64,000 bases of DNA from Clostridium fessum (GTDB lineage: Bacteria; Bacillota; Clostridia; Lachnospirales; Lachnospiraceae). The notes beneath the pieces were generated by a model. That model was not told where the DNA came from and did no database searches. It was given only the letters and a program-made list of their open reading frames with translations. Both the position numbers and the translations under genes were made by a program. Each line of letters begins with the position of its first letter. Position 1 is the first letter of the stretch. Location: assembly GCF_003024715.1 (NCBI RefSeq), contig NZ_PYLO01000002.1, positions 434,001 through 498,000 on the forward strand, read 5' to 3'. Below, one piece after another: positions 34,876 through 43,066 of the stretch.

Positions 34876-34954
34876 TGTTATTTTTATTCTTACTTCAAAT
34901 CATCTTAGCATCCTCTTGCATCGCTGTCAATATGCTGTTATAATAAAAATAACA
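34876..34954. promoter_or_regulatory. Divergent promoter with inverted repeats (sirtuin/Rrf2)
   Basis: Perfect 13-base repeats TGTTATTTTTATT (34876-34888) and AATAAAAATAACA (34942-34954) bracket the divergent intergenic region. On the plus strand TTGCAT (34916-34921) and TATAAT (34939-34944) are 17 bases apart, and the second repeat overlaps this -10. A likely Rrf2 binding arrangement controlling both directions. Confidence 0.75.
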
Positions 34955-34979
34955 TCAAAGTAAAAAAGGAGATCCGTCC

Positions 34980-35423
34980 ATGAAATATCCAACCCGCCTT
35001 AGCGATGCTGTTCACATTCTGACTTTTATCGCTCTGTACCCAGACTGCGACCTAACCAGTAACAAGCTGGCAGAGAGCATTCAGACGAATCCTGCCTATG
35101 TGCGCCAGCTCATGTCCTCCTTGCGGAAGGGAGGACTGCTGGTCAGCGTGAAGGGACATCCCCGACCCGCTCTGGCTCGTGAGCCGGAGAAAATCACTCT
35201 GCTGGATGCCTATCGGGCCGTAGAGGGCAACAAGCCCCTGCTCCATCAGGACATCCACACCAACCCCGCTTGTGGCGTGGGTGTAAATATCCAACTGGTG
35301 CTGCGGGATTTTTACTTGGACATTCAAAAAACAGCGGAACAAAGAATGCAAGAAATTACACTGAAAGATGTACTGGAACAATATCACATGAAGTTAGAAG
35401 GGACGCTCTTGCAGCGTTTATGA
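34980..35423 (+). CDS. Rrf2-family regulator
   Basis: This 147-residue winged-helix protein has the Rrf2 pattern: MKYPTRLSDAVHILTFIALYP start, NPAYVRQLMSSLRKGGLLVS (recognition helix and wing, about 37-56) and LDAYRAVEG (about 78-86). It keeps few Cys residues (one near residue 98), so an Fe-S cluster like IscR's is unlikely and thiol or other sensing is more plausible. AAGGAG precedes the start. Probable regulator of the divergent sirtuin pair. Confidence 0.92.
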   Translation: MKYPTRLSDAVHILTFIALYPDCDLTSNKLAESIQTNPAYVRQLMSSLRKGGLLVSVKGHPRPALAREPEKITLLDAYRAVEGNKPLLHQDIHTNPACGVGVNIQLVLRDFYLDIQKTAEQRMQEITLKDVLEQYHMKLEGTLLQRL

Positions 35424-35667
35424 TGGATTGATTTTCAGAAACTCTTCCATTTGGGACAAAAATTCTTCTGAACGGGAAATACAGAACCTCCTTGCGGAGC
35501 TATACTGAGAACCGGAGAGGCCTATAACCCGTATTTTGTGAATGATTAAAGAGGATCGCTACTACGAGGACGTTTCCATCCAGCTGTTGGAAAATCTGGT
35601 TACATAATAATAGACAATGGACCGGCCAAATCTGAATGGCAGGCCCTAAATTAAGGAGGAAACTAAT
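35424..35667 (+). other. Gap with a CsoR-family fragment
   Basis: A short ORF at 35542-35607 encodes MIKEDRYYEDVSIQLL, matching the helix with the metal-ligand region of CsoR/FrmR-type repressors, then stops. It is a remnant of a metal-sensitive repressor gene. AAGGAGG for the next gene closes the gap. Confidence 0.5.
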
Positions 35668-36030
35668 ATGAAACTTGGCATTATTCGTTGTATGCAGACA
35701 GAGGATTACTGCCCCGGAAGCCGGGATTTTCGGACAATCCGAGAGAGAAAAGGCGCTTTTATGGGAGAGGATGATATTCAGTTAGTGGGCTTCATCAACT
35801 GCGGCGGCTGCCCCGGAAAAAAAGCGGTGCTGCGGGCCCGTTCTCTGGTAGAACAGGGCGCTGACACCATTGCTTTTGCTTCTTGCATCAGCAAAGGGAC
35901 TCCCATTGGTTACCCCTGTCCTTTTGCTAAGCGTATGCGAGAGCTGGTGCAGAAAGAGGTAGGCGATGGTGTCCGTATCTTGGATTACACCCATGACGCT
36001 GGCCCTGAACCAGAAACATCTCAAAAGTAA
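35668..36030 (+). CDS. CGGC-domain protein
   Basis: This 120-residue protein carries the FINCGGCPG motif (about 48-56) and further Cys residues (RCMQ...DYCPG near the start; ASCISKG and YPCPF later) in the pattern of CGGC-domain proteins, presumed metal or Fe-S binding. Function is not established. It is followed by ArsR and AraC regulators and lies in a metal/redox neighbourhood. Confidence 0.85.
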   Translation: MKLGIIRCMQTEDYCPGSRDFRTIRERKGAFMGEDDIQLVGFINCGGCPGKKAVLRARSLVEQGADTIAFASCISKGTPIGYPCPFAKRMRELVQKEVGDGVRILDYTHDAGPEPETSQK

Positions 36031-36083
36031 AGTTTCTTTTCTCTCCGGTCTATGATAAGATAGACTTCAAGGAGGAGTGCTAA

Positions 36084-36470
36084 ATGATTCAGAACCACTT
36101 ACCCCACGACCACGGACAAACTATCGAGCATGAACTGGAATATATGCCCAGCGTAGAAAACTTTCAAACCGTAGCTGATATTTTCAAGCAGCTGGGAGAT
36201 GGCAGCCGTATTCGCATTTTTTGGTTGCTTTGCCACTGTGAGGAATGTGTTATCAATCTTTCAGCCATGGTAAATATGAGCAGTCCTGCAGTTTCTCACC
36301 ATCTCAAGCAGTTGAAATCAGCGGGTCTGATCGTTAACCGCCGGGACGGAAAAGAGGTCTATTATAAAGCAGCTGATACCGAGCAGGCCCGAAATTTCCA
36401 CCACATGATTGAGTGGCTTGTAAAAATCGCCTGTCCGTCGCAAGTAGAAAAACAAAAAGGAACGCCATGA
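36084..36470 (+). CDS. ArsR/SmtB-family repressor
   Basis: This 128-residue winged-helix protein has ILADxFKQLGDGSRIRIFWLL-type helices, the alpha-3 metal-site segment CHCEECV (about 51-57; corresponds to the ELCVCDL box) and the recognition helix SSPAVSHHLKQLKSAGL. It would release DNA on binding Zn, Cd or a similar metal. The target may be the metal-export operon at 30336-32653, whose promoter holds a fitting operator and whose local ArsR gene is decayed. AGGAGG precedes the start. Confidence 0.9.
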   Translation: MIQNHLPHDHGQTIEHELEYMPSVENFQTVADIFKQLGDGSRIRIFWLLCHCEECVINLSAMVNMSSPAVSHHLKQLKSAGLIVNRRDGKEVYYKAADTEQARNFHHMIEWLVKIACPSQVEKQKGTP

Positions 36471-37489
36471 AAAAAGAAGAATCCAAAGTTATCGCTCAAA
36501 AACTTCAAAAGATCCCAAACGGCACCCTCGCCTTGAAGCATTGCCGGGCTGGTGGAACGGGTACTACACTCTTTGGAGAACAGTTTCGAGCGGTTACCGC
36601 TGGAAAAGGGTGTATGGAGGCATATGAAACTTTTCCTGGAATAGAGGTATCCTTCAATGTTTTTCTTGCTTCAGAGGTCAAGTTTCGGCATGATGCTTCG
36701 GATTCTGTTTTAGAAATTTACTATTGTCGCAGTGGTCGCGTGGGTTGGAATATGCACGGCGGTACTGCCGTCTATTTAGGTACAGGTGATGTGACAGCAC
36801 ACAGTATGGCCTGCTGCGCGGATTCCGCCATGATGTTTCCCCTAGGATATTCAGAGGGAATTTCCATTTCCGTGGATCTGAAACAGCTCTCTTCCATTTG
36901 CCCGGAAGTTTTAAAGAATGCCGATGTGGAAGCAGACCAGTTACAGAATCGATTTTGCTCCGGAAAGCCATCCGCAATCCCGTCTTGTTCCGATTTAGAG
37001 CATATTTTTGCCCCACTCTTTTCTGCTCCTGTGTCCGTTCGAATTTCCCTCTTGAAATTGAAGGTGCTGGAAATTTTGATTTATTTGAGCAACATGAAAT
37101 CGGAGCATAAAGAATTGACTCAATACTTTTCCCAGCAAACCGAATTGATAAAAGAAATTCATCAACAGTTGACAGAGCACTTGGAGCAACGATTTACGAT
37201 TGCAGAACTTTCCAAACAGTATTTGATAAATACCTCCACTCTAAAGGAGATATTCAAGGCAGTCTACGGTCAGCCTATCGCCACCTATATGAAGGAATTT
37301 CGAGTGCGTCAGGCTATGAAATTATTACGAGAAACAAATGACACTATCGCGGATATTGCTTCCCAGGTAGGCTACCAAACCCAGGGAAAGTTTTCAAGCG
37401 CTTTTCAGTCTATCGTCAAAATGTCACCCAGAGAATACAGAAAAATCCAGGGTATAGCTCCATTGGATTCCTTTAGCAAAACACTGTAA
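36467..37489 (+). CDS. AraC-family regulator
   Basis: The protein is 340 residues from ATG 36467, which overlaps the ArsR stop (ATGA). The C-terminal AraC DNA-binding domain (about 238-335) has two HTH motifs (FTIAELSKQYLINTSTLKEIF and DTIADIASQVGYQTQGKFSSAF), followed by the typical SPREYRK. The N-terminal half resembles the ligand domain of the PchR-like subgroup that controls siderophore or metal uptake genes. The target is unknown. Confidence 0.88.
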   Translation: MKKEESKVIAQKLQKIPNGTLALKHCRAGGTGTTLFGEQFRAVTAGKGCMEAYETFPGIEVSFNVFLASEVKFRHDASDSVLEIYYCRSGRVGWNMHGGTAVYLGTGDVTAHSMACCADSAMMFPLGYSEGISISVDLKQLSSICPEVLKNADVEADQLQNRFCSGKPSAIPSCSDLEHIFAPLFSAPVSVRISLLKLKVLEILIYLSNMKSEHKELTQYFSQQTELIKEIHQQLTEHLEQRFTIAELSKQYLINTSTLKEIFKAVYGQPIATYMKEFRVRQAMKLLRETNDTIADIASQVGYQTQGKFSSAFQSIVKMSPREYRKIQGIAPLDSFSKTL

Positions 37490-37615
37490 TGAAAAATCCC
37501 GAATTGTCATTCCCAGTATACCATGCCTTCTCCCCGCAGAAAAGCATGGCGAAAAACAAAAATGTCCCCGGAGAGCTTGTGCGTATGTTTTTTCAGCGTT
37601 TCTGATCTGAATTTC

Positions 37616-38227
37616 TCAGAACAGAATATCCTCCGGCTTGAACTTATCTTTTTCGGTAATGGGGCGGATCACCTTGCAGGGCACCCCTACTGCGATGACA
37701 CCGGCGGGAATGTCATGGGTGACGACGCTTCCCGCCCCGATAACCGAGCCTGCCCCGATGGTAACGCCGCCGCAGACGGTGGAATTTGCACCGATCCAGA
37801 CGTTTTCCTCCAGCGTAATAGGTGCTGAGGTTCCAATGCCGTGGCTGCGCTGCTCCGGGTCGATGGCATGACCGGAGCAGGCAAGGCATACGCCGGGGGC
37901 AATAAAGGCACCTGCTCCGATGTTTACCGGAGAGGTATCCAGAATGACACAGTTATAGTTGATGACCGCCAAGCCGTGGGTATGGATGTTGAAGCCATAG
38001 TCACAGTGGAAATCCGGTTGAATGCCGGTCATGGGAGAGCAGGTGCCCAGCAGGGTCTGCAGGATGCTGCGCCGCTTTTCCTGTTCGTTGGGAGCGGTGC
38101 GGTTGTACTCCCAGCACAGTTGCTTTGCACGGTTCTGTTCCTCCGTGGGGGTGTTTTCATAGCCGCTTACGTAGGCGGCAGGGCGTTTCATAATATCCAG
38201 AGCGTTCATCGTGTTTGTCCTTTCCAT
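37616..38227 (-). CDS. Sugar O-acetyltransferase (maltose/galactoside type)
   Basis: The protein is about 203 residues with an N-terminal helical cap (YENTPTEEQNRAKQLCWEYN) and a left-handed beta-helix of hexapeptide repeats (VNIGAGAFIAPGV, VWIGANSTVCGGVTIGAGSVIGAGSVV). The catalytic His is probably the one in CSGHAIDP. It acetylates sugars with acetyl-CoA. Starts at 38227 or 38209 are both possible; a TATAAT lies about 25 bases upstream of the first. Confidence 0.9.
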   Translation of the reverse strand: MERTNTMNALDIMKRPAAYVSGYENTPTEEQNRAKQLCWEYNRTAPNEQEKRRSILQTLLGTCSPMTGIQPDFHCDYGFNIHTHGLAVINYNCVILDTSPVNIGAGAFIAPGVCLACSGHAIDPEQRSHGIGTSAPITLEENVWIGANSTVCGGVTIGAGSVIGAGSVVTHDIPAGVIAVGVPCKVIRPITEKDKFKPEDILF

Positions 38228-38238
38228 ACAATGTTTCC

Positions 38239-38403
38239 TCAAGGATTATACCACATTCTCTGTCGGTGTGTAATAGGCTGCTTTCCCCTCCCTGATTTGT
38301 TTCTCCGCTTGATCTTCTCCATCACTTTGCCCTTAGCCAGCTCATCCACCAGCATGGGATATATTTTTGCAAATGGCATGGCATATACTTTTTCAGTTTC
38401 CAT
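38239..38403 (-). pseudogene. DUF2200 fragment
   Basis: The ORF starts METEKVYAMPFAKIYPMLV, the conserved N-terminus of DUF2200 proteins, with GGGAGG upstream. After about 25 residues the family similarity ends and a basic unrelated tail runs into the promoter of the acetyltransferase gene. The gene is truncated. Confidence 0.6.
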
Positions 38404-38545
38404 TTTCGTTCCTCCCTCAGGTGCGTCTATGTGCAGCGTATACCACGCTTCCGGATAATAAAGAATATGTGCCGCCGCCCGCAGCGCCAAACATCAGCCG
38501 GGGAATTTCCAGTCTGACAAACCGTAATGTACATTACTCAAAATT

Positions 38546-38941
38546 TTACAGATTGATAACCTTCGGTTCTTCTGTGAATGAATAAATAGTTGCGATGCCA
38601 CTTTCAAAAACGAATACCGTCATCAAATTGTCATCAACCGTATACATAGACTGGAGAGCATTTTTATTTGCTTCCATCATGGCTACACGAGCTTCACGGC
38701 GAGTATCTTCTTTTACTGCACCTTTCACACGAATCCAAGTACCTTTGTTCATTCCACACATTTCAACTTTTCCATTTACTTTCATCTGATTGTAAACATC
38801 TTTTTTATTATTCGTTACAATATAAAGTTTTCCTTCAAATTCACATACAGCACCAAATGGGCGTACATGTGGCTGGTCTCCTTCTACCGTGGCAAGATAA
38901 AAAGTTCCGCATTCCTGCAAATATTTTACTACGTCATTCAT
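38546..38941 (-). CDS. Pyridoxamine 5'-phosphate oxidase-family flavoprotein
   Basis: This 131-residue split-barrel protein has FYLATVEGDQPHVRPFGAV (about 14-32), typical of small FMN- or F420-binding PNPOx-like proteins, and NNKKDVYNQM (about 44-53). It probably reduces small substrates. It is divergent from an HxlR regulator, which is its likely controller. Confidence 0.9.
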   Translation of the reverse strand: MNDVVKYLQECGTFYLATVEGDQPHVRPFGAVCEFEGKLYIVTNNKKDVYNQMKVNGKVEMCGMNKGTWIRVKGAVKEDTRREARVAMMEANKNALQSMYTVDDNLMTVFVFESGIATIYSFTEEPKVINL

Positions 38942-38994
38942 TTCAAAATCCTCCTGAAAACAAATTGTATTTTTATTTTTTATGCGTATAATTA

Positions 38995-39060
38995 TATATC
39001 ATAGGAGCAAACAAACAAGTACGATATTTTACGATACTGGTATCAGAAAGGAACGTATAT
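38995..39060. promoter_or_regulatory. Divergent control region with ACGATA direct repeats
   Basis: Between the PNPOx-like and HxlR genes, ACGATA occurs twice 10 bases apart (about 39020-39037), a possible HxlR binding site. Confidence 0.4.
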
Positions 39061-39399
39061 ATGGAAAAGAAAAATCTATTTGGGCTTTGCCCATATGTGA
39101 CTTCGCAAAAAGTTTTAACAGGTAAATGGTCTATGTATATTATGTATTTGTTAACAGATGGTCCCATCCGGTTTAATGAATTACAAAGAAAAATGCCAGA
39201 AGAAATGACACATACAACGCTATCAAGACAGCTGAAAAAGTTGGAAGAAGAAGGCTTGATTGAACGCATAGAATATCAGCAGATTCCACCAAAAGTAGAA
39301 TACAAATTAAGTGATATTGGAGAAAAATTCAGGAAAGTACTGAAGGAGTTGGAAATATGGGGAAACGAGTATATTCAATATTTAAACGATAAAGAATGA
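39061..39399 (+). CDS. HxlR-family regulator
   Basis: This 112-residue protein begins with the family Cys context (FGLCPYVTSQKVLTGKWSMY, about 6-25) and continues with a winged helix (FNELQRKMPEEMTHTTLSRQL and KLEEEGLIERIEY). HxlR proteins sense electrophiles or redox changes, often through that Cys. It likely controls the divergent flavoprotein gene. AAAGGAA precedes the start. Confidence 0.93.
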   Translation: MEKKNLFGLCPYVTSQKVLTGKWSMYIMYLLTDGPIRFNELQRKMPEEMTHTTLSRQLKKLEEEGLIERIEYQQIPPKVEYKLSDIGEKFRKVLKELEIWGNEYIQYLNDKE

Positions 39400-39431
39400 T
39401 GAAATATTCTCCTACGAATATGGGTAGCATA

Positions 39432-39605
39432 TAAGCTATTCAGTTTTCAAGGAACATCCGTTTTCGCGTTGGCCTCGTAGGCGCGCTTTGGTTGTCCTTG
39501 CAGGACTACCTACGGTTCGTTTTGACTTTTTTAGTGTCCTATGCAGTCGGATTGGGGCAAAAAAATACCCCGTTGGTTTCCCAACGAGGCATCGAAGACG
39601 ATTCT
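39432..39605. repeat. Repeat shared with 52409-52622, copy 1
   Basis: About 170 bases (ATTCAGTTTTCAAGG..., GGCCTCGTAGGCGC..., GCAGTCGGATTGGGGC...) recur with few changes at 52409-52622, including a terminator hairpin at 39568-39589. It is the downstream region of the ATPase-partner module. Confidence 0.85.
39568..39589 (-). terminator. Terminator of the ATPase-partner module
   Basis: On the minus strand CCTCGTTGG-GAAA-CCAACGGGG is followed by a run of T residues. The same terminator is at 52582-52603. Confidence 0.85.
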
Positions 39606-39685
39606 ATTCTGTTTTCTGTAAACTGGTACCCGTTTATCTCCTGGTGACCATTTGAGTCACGGCCAATGTATTAAAAAAGCAAAGC

Positions 39686-40125
39686 TCATCTCAGCAAATC
39701 AGACAAGCTGTATTCTCCTTTGGGGATATTTGCTGTTCTGCGATACTCTTTTATGGCTTTCACCAGGAGCTGTGGGTTACTGAAATACTGCTTCACAAAA
39801 TCATACGACTTCACATCATGCATCCGAAGATTTGTTTTACAAAATTCGCTTGTTTTTTTCCAGAACGCTTAAACTGATCATATGCTTTACTCAATCGAAT
39901 TTCCTCTCTGCGAGAATCCAAAATCCGTATCACAGAAATCTGCTCATCGAATCCCTTCCGTAAGTATCGCTCCTCAAATCGTTTAGCACTTCTGCAACGG
40001 ATAACACATTCTTCCAACATTTCTTCTCTTTTGAAAATCAGAAGATCATTATCAACCAGTATGTCGATAATAGCTTCTTCGGCAGATCCTTCACATATAC
40101 ACGCCTTATATTTTGCTAATTCCAT
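39686..40125 (-). pseudogene. Partner gene of AAA ATPase, frameshifted at an A7 run
   Basis: The frame from ATG 40125 (starts MELAKYKACICEGSAEE) runs to 39811, but its last 17 residues look out of frame. After the A7 run at 39853-39859 a one-base shift opens a well-formed continuation (TSEFCKTNLRMHDVKSYDFV ... SDLLR stop at 39686). Compared with the copy at 52623-52866, it also lacks 26 codons (EQKIDVV...HAEGAY). The protein family is not firmly recognised; the EGSAEEAIIDILVDN start recalls TOPRIM/DUF4435-like partners of defence ATPases. It follows an ATPase fragment by 12 bases. Confidence 0.65.
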
Positions 40126-40137
40126 TCTGCTGCCTCC

Positions 40138-40410
40138 TTAATTGATTGAAGCAGCCAGGCTTTTCTTCAAGCGCATATACGCTTCATATGCTGGCGTTGT
40201 TCCCTCAAGGAAACCGCTCTGGTAGGCATCACTCTTTTTAATATCATTACGTTTCAATATATGGCTCAAATTTTCTGCTGTAATGCCATTACGGTTTCTT
40301 ACAATACAAATTCCGTCATTTCGGTCATATTCATCCAGCAGTTCCGGATAATGCGTAGTGAAAATAAGCGTTCCGCCATTCTTGTTCAGTCGGCTGTCCA
40401 TAAAGAAGCG
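40138..40410 (-). pseudogene. AAA ATPase C-terminal fragment
   Basis: About 90 codons encode the end of an OLD/AAA-type ATPase: GGTLIFTTHYPELLDEYDRN (with the H-switch-like His) and a C-terminal helical region ending KKSLAASIN. The N-terminal Walker A part is absent; upstream of about 40410 the sequence is unrelated. Part of it is duplicated at 30022-30130. Confidence 0.75.
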
Positions 40411-40723
40411 TAACCGCCATGTTGAATTCCAAAAGAAAAGATGCCATAAAAACAAGCAATCCAACAATCAAACTGTACTTTTTTTTTGTTTAGGAGCACT
40501 ACTTCTCTTTTCCATTGTACGCAAGGAAAACGTTATCAGTACAATGTAAAAACGTTCTATAACTTTTTGGGCAAAATTTATTCAATTTTTTTACTTCCGT
40601 GATATAATGCTTAATTATAAAAACATTAGTCAGAGACCCAACTCCCACTGAGACAAATTTGCTATTACTCACCACCTGAAGAGGTGGGAGTCTTCTCGAC
40701 TGAGATAAAACGAGGTGAATCAG
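40411..40723 (+). promoter_or_regulatory. Promoter and structured leader of the cyclase gene
   Basis: TTCAAT (40581-40586) and TATAAT (40603-40608) are 16 bases apart. The leader at 40642-40691 can form either ACTCCCAC/GTGGGAGT or the internal CCACCT/AGGTGG hairpin, which exclude each other in part. The sequence CTCACCACCT...GGTGGGAG resembles the left-end hairpin of the IS605 element at 24941-24964, so it may be an IS end relic reused as a leader. Confidence 0.45.
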
Positions 40724-42484
40724 GTGAAAAAAAAGACACTTGTGCCTCTTCTCGTTTTTTTAATGGGCATATGCCTTGTTAGTTTAGTCGTATACAACAC
40801 AGATACTCATGAAAAAGAGCAGAGCCGCACAACAGCACAATTAAATGCAACAACCTATGGAGAACGTATAGAGAATGAGATTATAAATGGAATAGAGATT
40901 ACAGATGTTCTGAAACAGCTTTTGATCAGCGGAACTGGAGAAATCAATCAATTTGACACAATTGCAAAAAATATTATGTCGGATTCTGTTGAAAGCGTAC
41001 AGCTTGCTCCGGCTGGTATTGTAACGGATATTTATCCGGCCGATGGAAATGAGGCAGGTAAGATTGATCTGATTCATGATAAAGAACGTGGTGAAATTTC
41101 CATATATGCAAGAGATCATCATACAATCGTTACACAGGGACCTTTTGAATTGAAACAGGGTGGATATGGAATTGCTGTCCGCAATCCTATTTATCTGAAA
41201 GATGAAAACGGGCAGGAATATTTTTGGGGATTTACCATTGTTATCCTTCGTGTTCCGGATATTTTTTCAGATGCGACAAGTGCACTTTCGAAATTTGGAT
41301 ATGAATATAGTCTTTCAAAAACGGATAATCCATGGAGTGATAATTATAAAGTTGTTTATCAGTCAGATCGTCAATTAACGAATCCGGTTTCCTATGACTT
41401 TACGATAGGAACGGAGAACTGGAAGTTTGAAGTAATGCCTGAAAATGGCTGGGGAAACAATACATTAATAGCAGTAATCAGTGTTTTCTTTATTGCGATT
41501 ACCATGCTTTTGGTAACTCTTACCCGGATGTGGCTGGTATCAAAAGAAAATAAAAACAAATTTCAAATACTGGCACACACAGATTCTCTTACAGGTATTT
41601 ACAATCGCTATGGATTCGATGAACTGGCAGAAAAGATGATTAATAAAAATCCGAAAGCGAAATTTGTGGCTGTACTTCTTGATATTGATGATTTTAAATT
41701 TATTAATGATATCTATGGACATGTTTACGGAGACAAAGCATTAAGGAGTCTGGCAGACAGTATGAAAGCTTTTTTCCCGTCTGATGCGTTACTAGGAAGA
41801 AATGGTGGAGATGAGTTCTGTATTCTTTTAAAAAATTATTCCTACGAGGATGTAAAAGAGAAGCTACAGCAATTCACTATGGCTCCAAAGACATTTTCAT
41901 ATAAGGGAAAAGAATATCCATTTTATATTTCTCTTGGATATTCGGAATATCCGACATTTGCGTCTAACCGTTCACAGCTTATGCGCTGTGCAGATGCAGC
42001 CCTTTACGAAATAAAACTTCATGGAAAAAATGGCTGCATGGCTTATAGGGAAGGACTTGAATTAAGGGTTCGTAAACAACTGGGATTTGCATTTAGGGAT
42101 ATCTCCGAGCACCTTCCAGGAGCATTTATCATATACAGAGCAGACAAAGAAGATGATGAACTCTTTTATGCAAATCAGGAGTTTCTTCATATGGCCGGAT
42201 ATAAAGATATGGATGAACTATTCAGACTTACAAAGAAAAGTTTCAGCAACCTGATACGGGAAGATGAGAAGAAGAAGATAGAAGCAAGCATTTGGAAACA
42301 GATTGATAATGGCAATGGAAATGACTATATCCACTTTCATTTACGAAGAGCGGATGGATCGTATCTGTCTGTGCTTGACCATGGGAGAATTGTTGAGAGC
42401 CAGCAATATGGCAAAGTATTTTATGTATTGTTCATGGACTGGGAGGATATGAAAAGTCATTACAGTGAAAAATTTTCCGGATAA
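40724..42484 (+). CDS. Diguanylate cyclase with CHASE and PAS domains
   Basis: The protein is about 586 residues from GTG 40724 (AGGTG 6 bases upstream). An N-terminal TM helix (about 5-23) is followed by a CHASE-type extracytoplasmic domain (about 30-240), a second TM helix (about 252-275), and a GGDEF domain (about 295-450) with the exact active-site GGDEF in LLGRNGGDEFCILL. A PAS-like domain (about 475-575) ends the protein. It synthesises cyclic di-GMP from GTP in response to an external signal. A PAS domain after GGDEF is a less usual order. No clear RxxD inhibitory site is seen before GGDEF. Confidence 0.92.
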   Translation: MKKKTLVPLLVFLMGICLVSLVVYNTDTHEKEQSRTTAQLNATTYGERIENEIINGIEITDVLKQLLISGTGEINQFDTIAKNIMSDSVESVQLAPAGIVTDIYPADGNEAGKIDLIHDKERGEISIYARDHHTIVTQGPFELKQGGYGIAVRNPIYLKDENGQEYFWGFTIVILRVPDIFSDATSALSKFGYEYSLSKTDNPWSDNYKVVYQSDRQLTNPVSYDFTIGTENWKFEVMPENGWGNNTLIAVISVFFIAITMLLVTLTRMWLVSKENKNKFQILAHTDSLTGIYNRYGFDELAEKMINKNPKAKFVAVLLDIDDFKFINDIYGHVYGDKALRSLADSMKAFFPSDALLGRNGGDEFCILLKNYSYEDVKEKLQQFTMAPKTFSYKGKEYPFYISLGYSEYPTFASNRSQLMRCADAALYEIKLHGKNGCMAYREGLELRVRKQLGFAFRDISEHLPGAFIIYRADKEDDELFYANQEFLHMAGYKDMDELFRLTKKSFSNLIREDEKKKIEASIWKQIDNGNGNDYIHFHLRRADGSYLSVLDHGRIVESQQYGKVFYVLFMDWEDMKSHYSEKFSG

Positions 42485-42521
42485 TCGAAGGAAATATTGT
42501 AAAAAATATCGTTGTAAATAG

Positions 42522-42562
42522 AAAAATCCTGCTCATATTCATATATTGAACAGGATTTTTTT
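42522..42562 (+). terminator. Terminator of the cyclase gene
   Basis: Perfect 10-base arms AAAAATCCTG / CAGGATTTTT followed by further T residues. Confidence 0.92.
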
Positions 42563-43060
42563 AAATCGCATGTGGAGCGAGGCGAACGCGGCAGCTCCGA
42601 GGAATATCTGACGGTAACGCAGTTCAAGGTGCATCAGGAACAGGCGCGGCTGGCAGAATTCACAGAGCAGAACCGTCAGCAGGAAAAACAGGCAGCAACG
42701 CTTGGGAGCAAAATTGAAAAAATCCAGAATCAGCGGGTCGATGTGCGGTCTATCGAAAAAATCGTGGCAACGTCCATTCCCTTCTCATCCAAAGTTGCCG
42801 TGGAGCGTGAGGACTTTGACCGACTTTCCACTCTGGCAAAGAAGTACGTTACAGCAGAGAAAAAGGAATCCAAACTGCAAAAGGCGGTGGATGCGGCAAA
42901 CAAACTAATTGCAAAGCTCAAGGCTGAGATTGACAGTTTGAAACAGAAAATTTCTGATTATAAGTCTGTCCACAGCAAGCTCCGTGCGGCGGAATTGGAG
43001 CGTGAAAATACGGAGAGGAACGCCGCAGGGCGGCAAGCGAAGCAGCGAAAAACGAATAAA
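42563..43060 (+). pseudogene. Mobilization relaxase (Mob/Pre type) C-terminal fragment
   Basis: The frame encodes GSSEEYLTVTQFKVHQEQAR and a long coiled coil (KESKLQKAVDAANKLIAKLK, LKQKISDYKSVHSKL), typical of the C-terminal region of plasmid recombination/mobilization proteins. The N-terminal relaxase domain is absent, and the 3' end runs into the histidine kinase gene stop. It marks a lost mobilizable element. Confidence 0.65.
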
Positions 43061-43066
43061 AGGGTT

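Noticed and set aside
40841-41122. Minus-strand ORF inside the diguanylate cyclase
   Set aside because: It is a shadow of the CHASE domain, with no ribosome binding site and no recognisable protein features.
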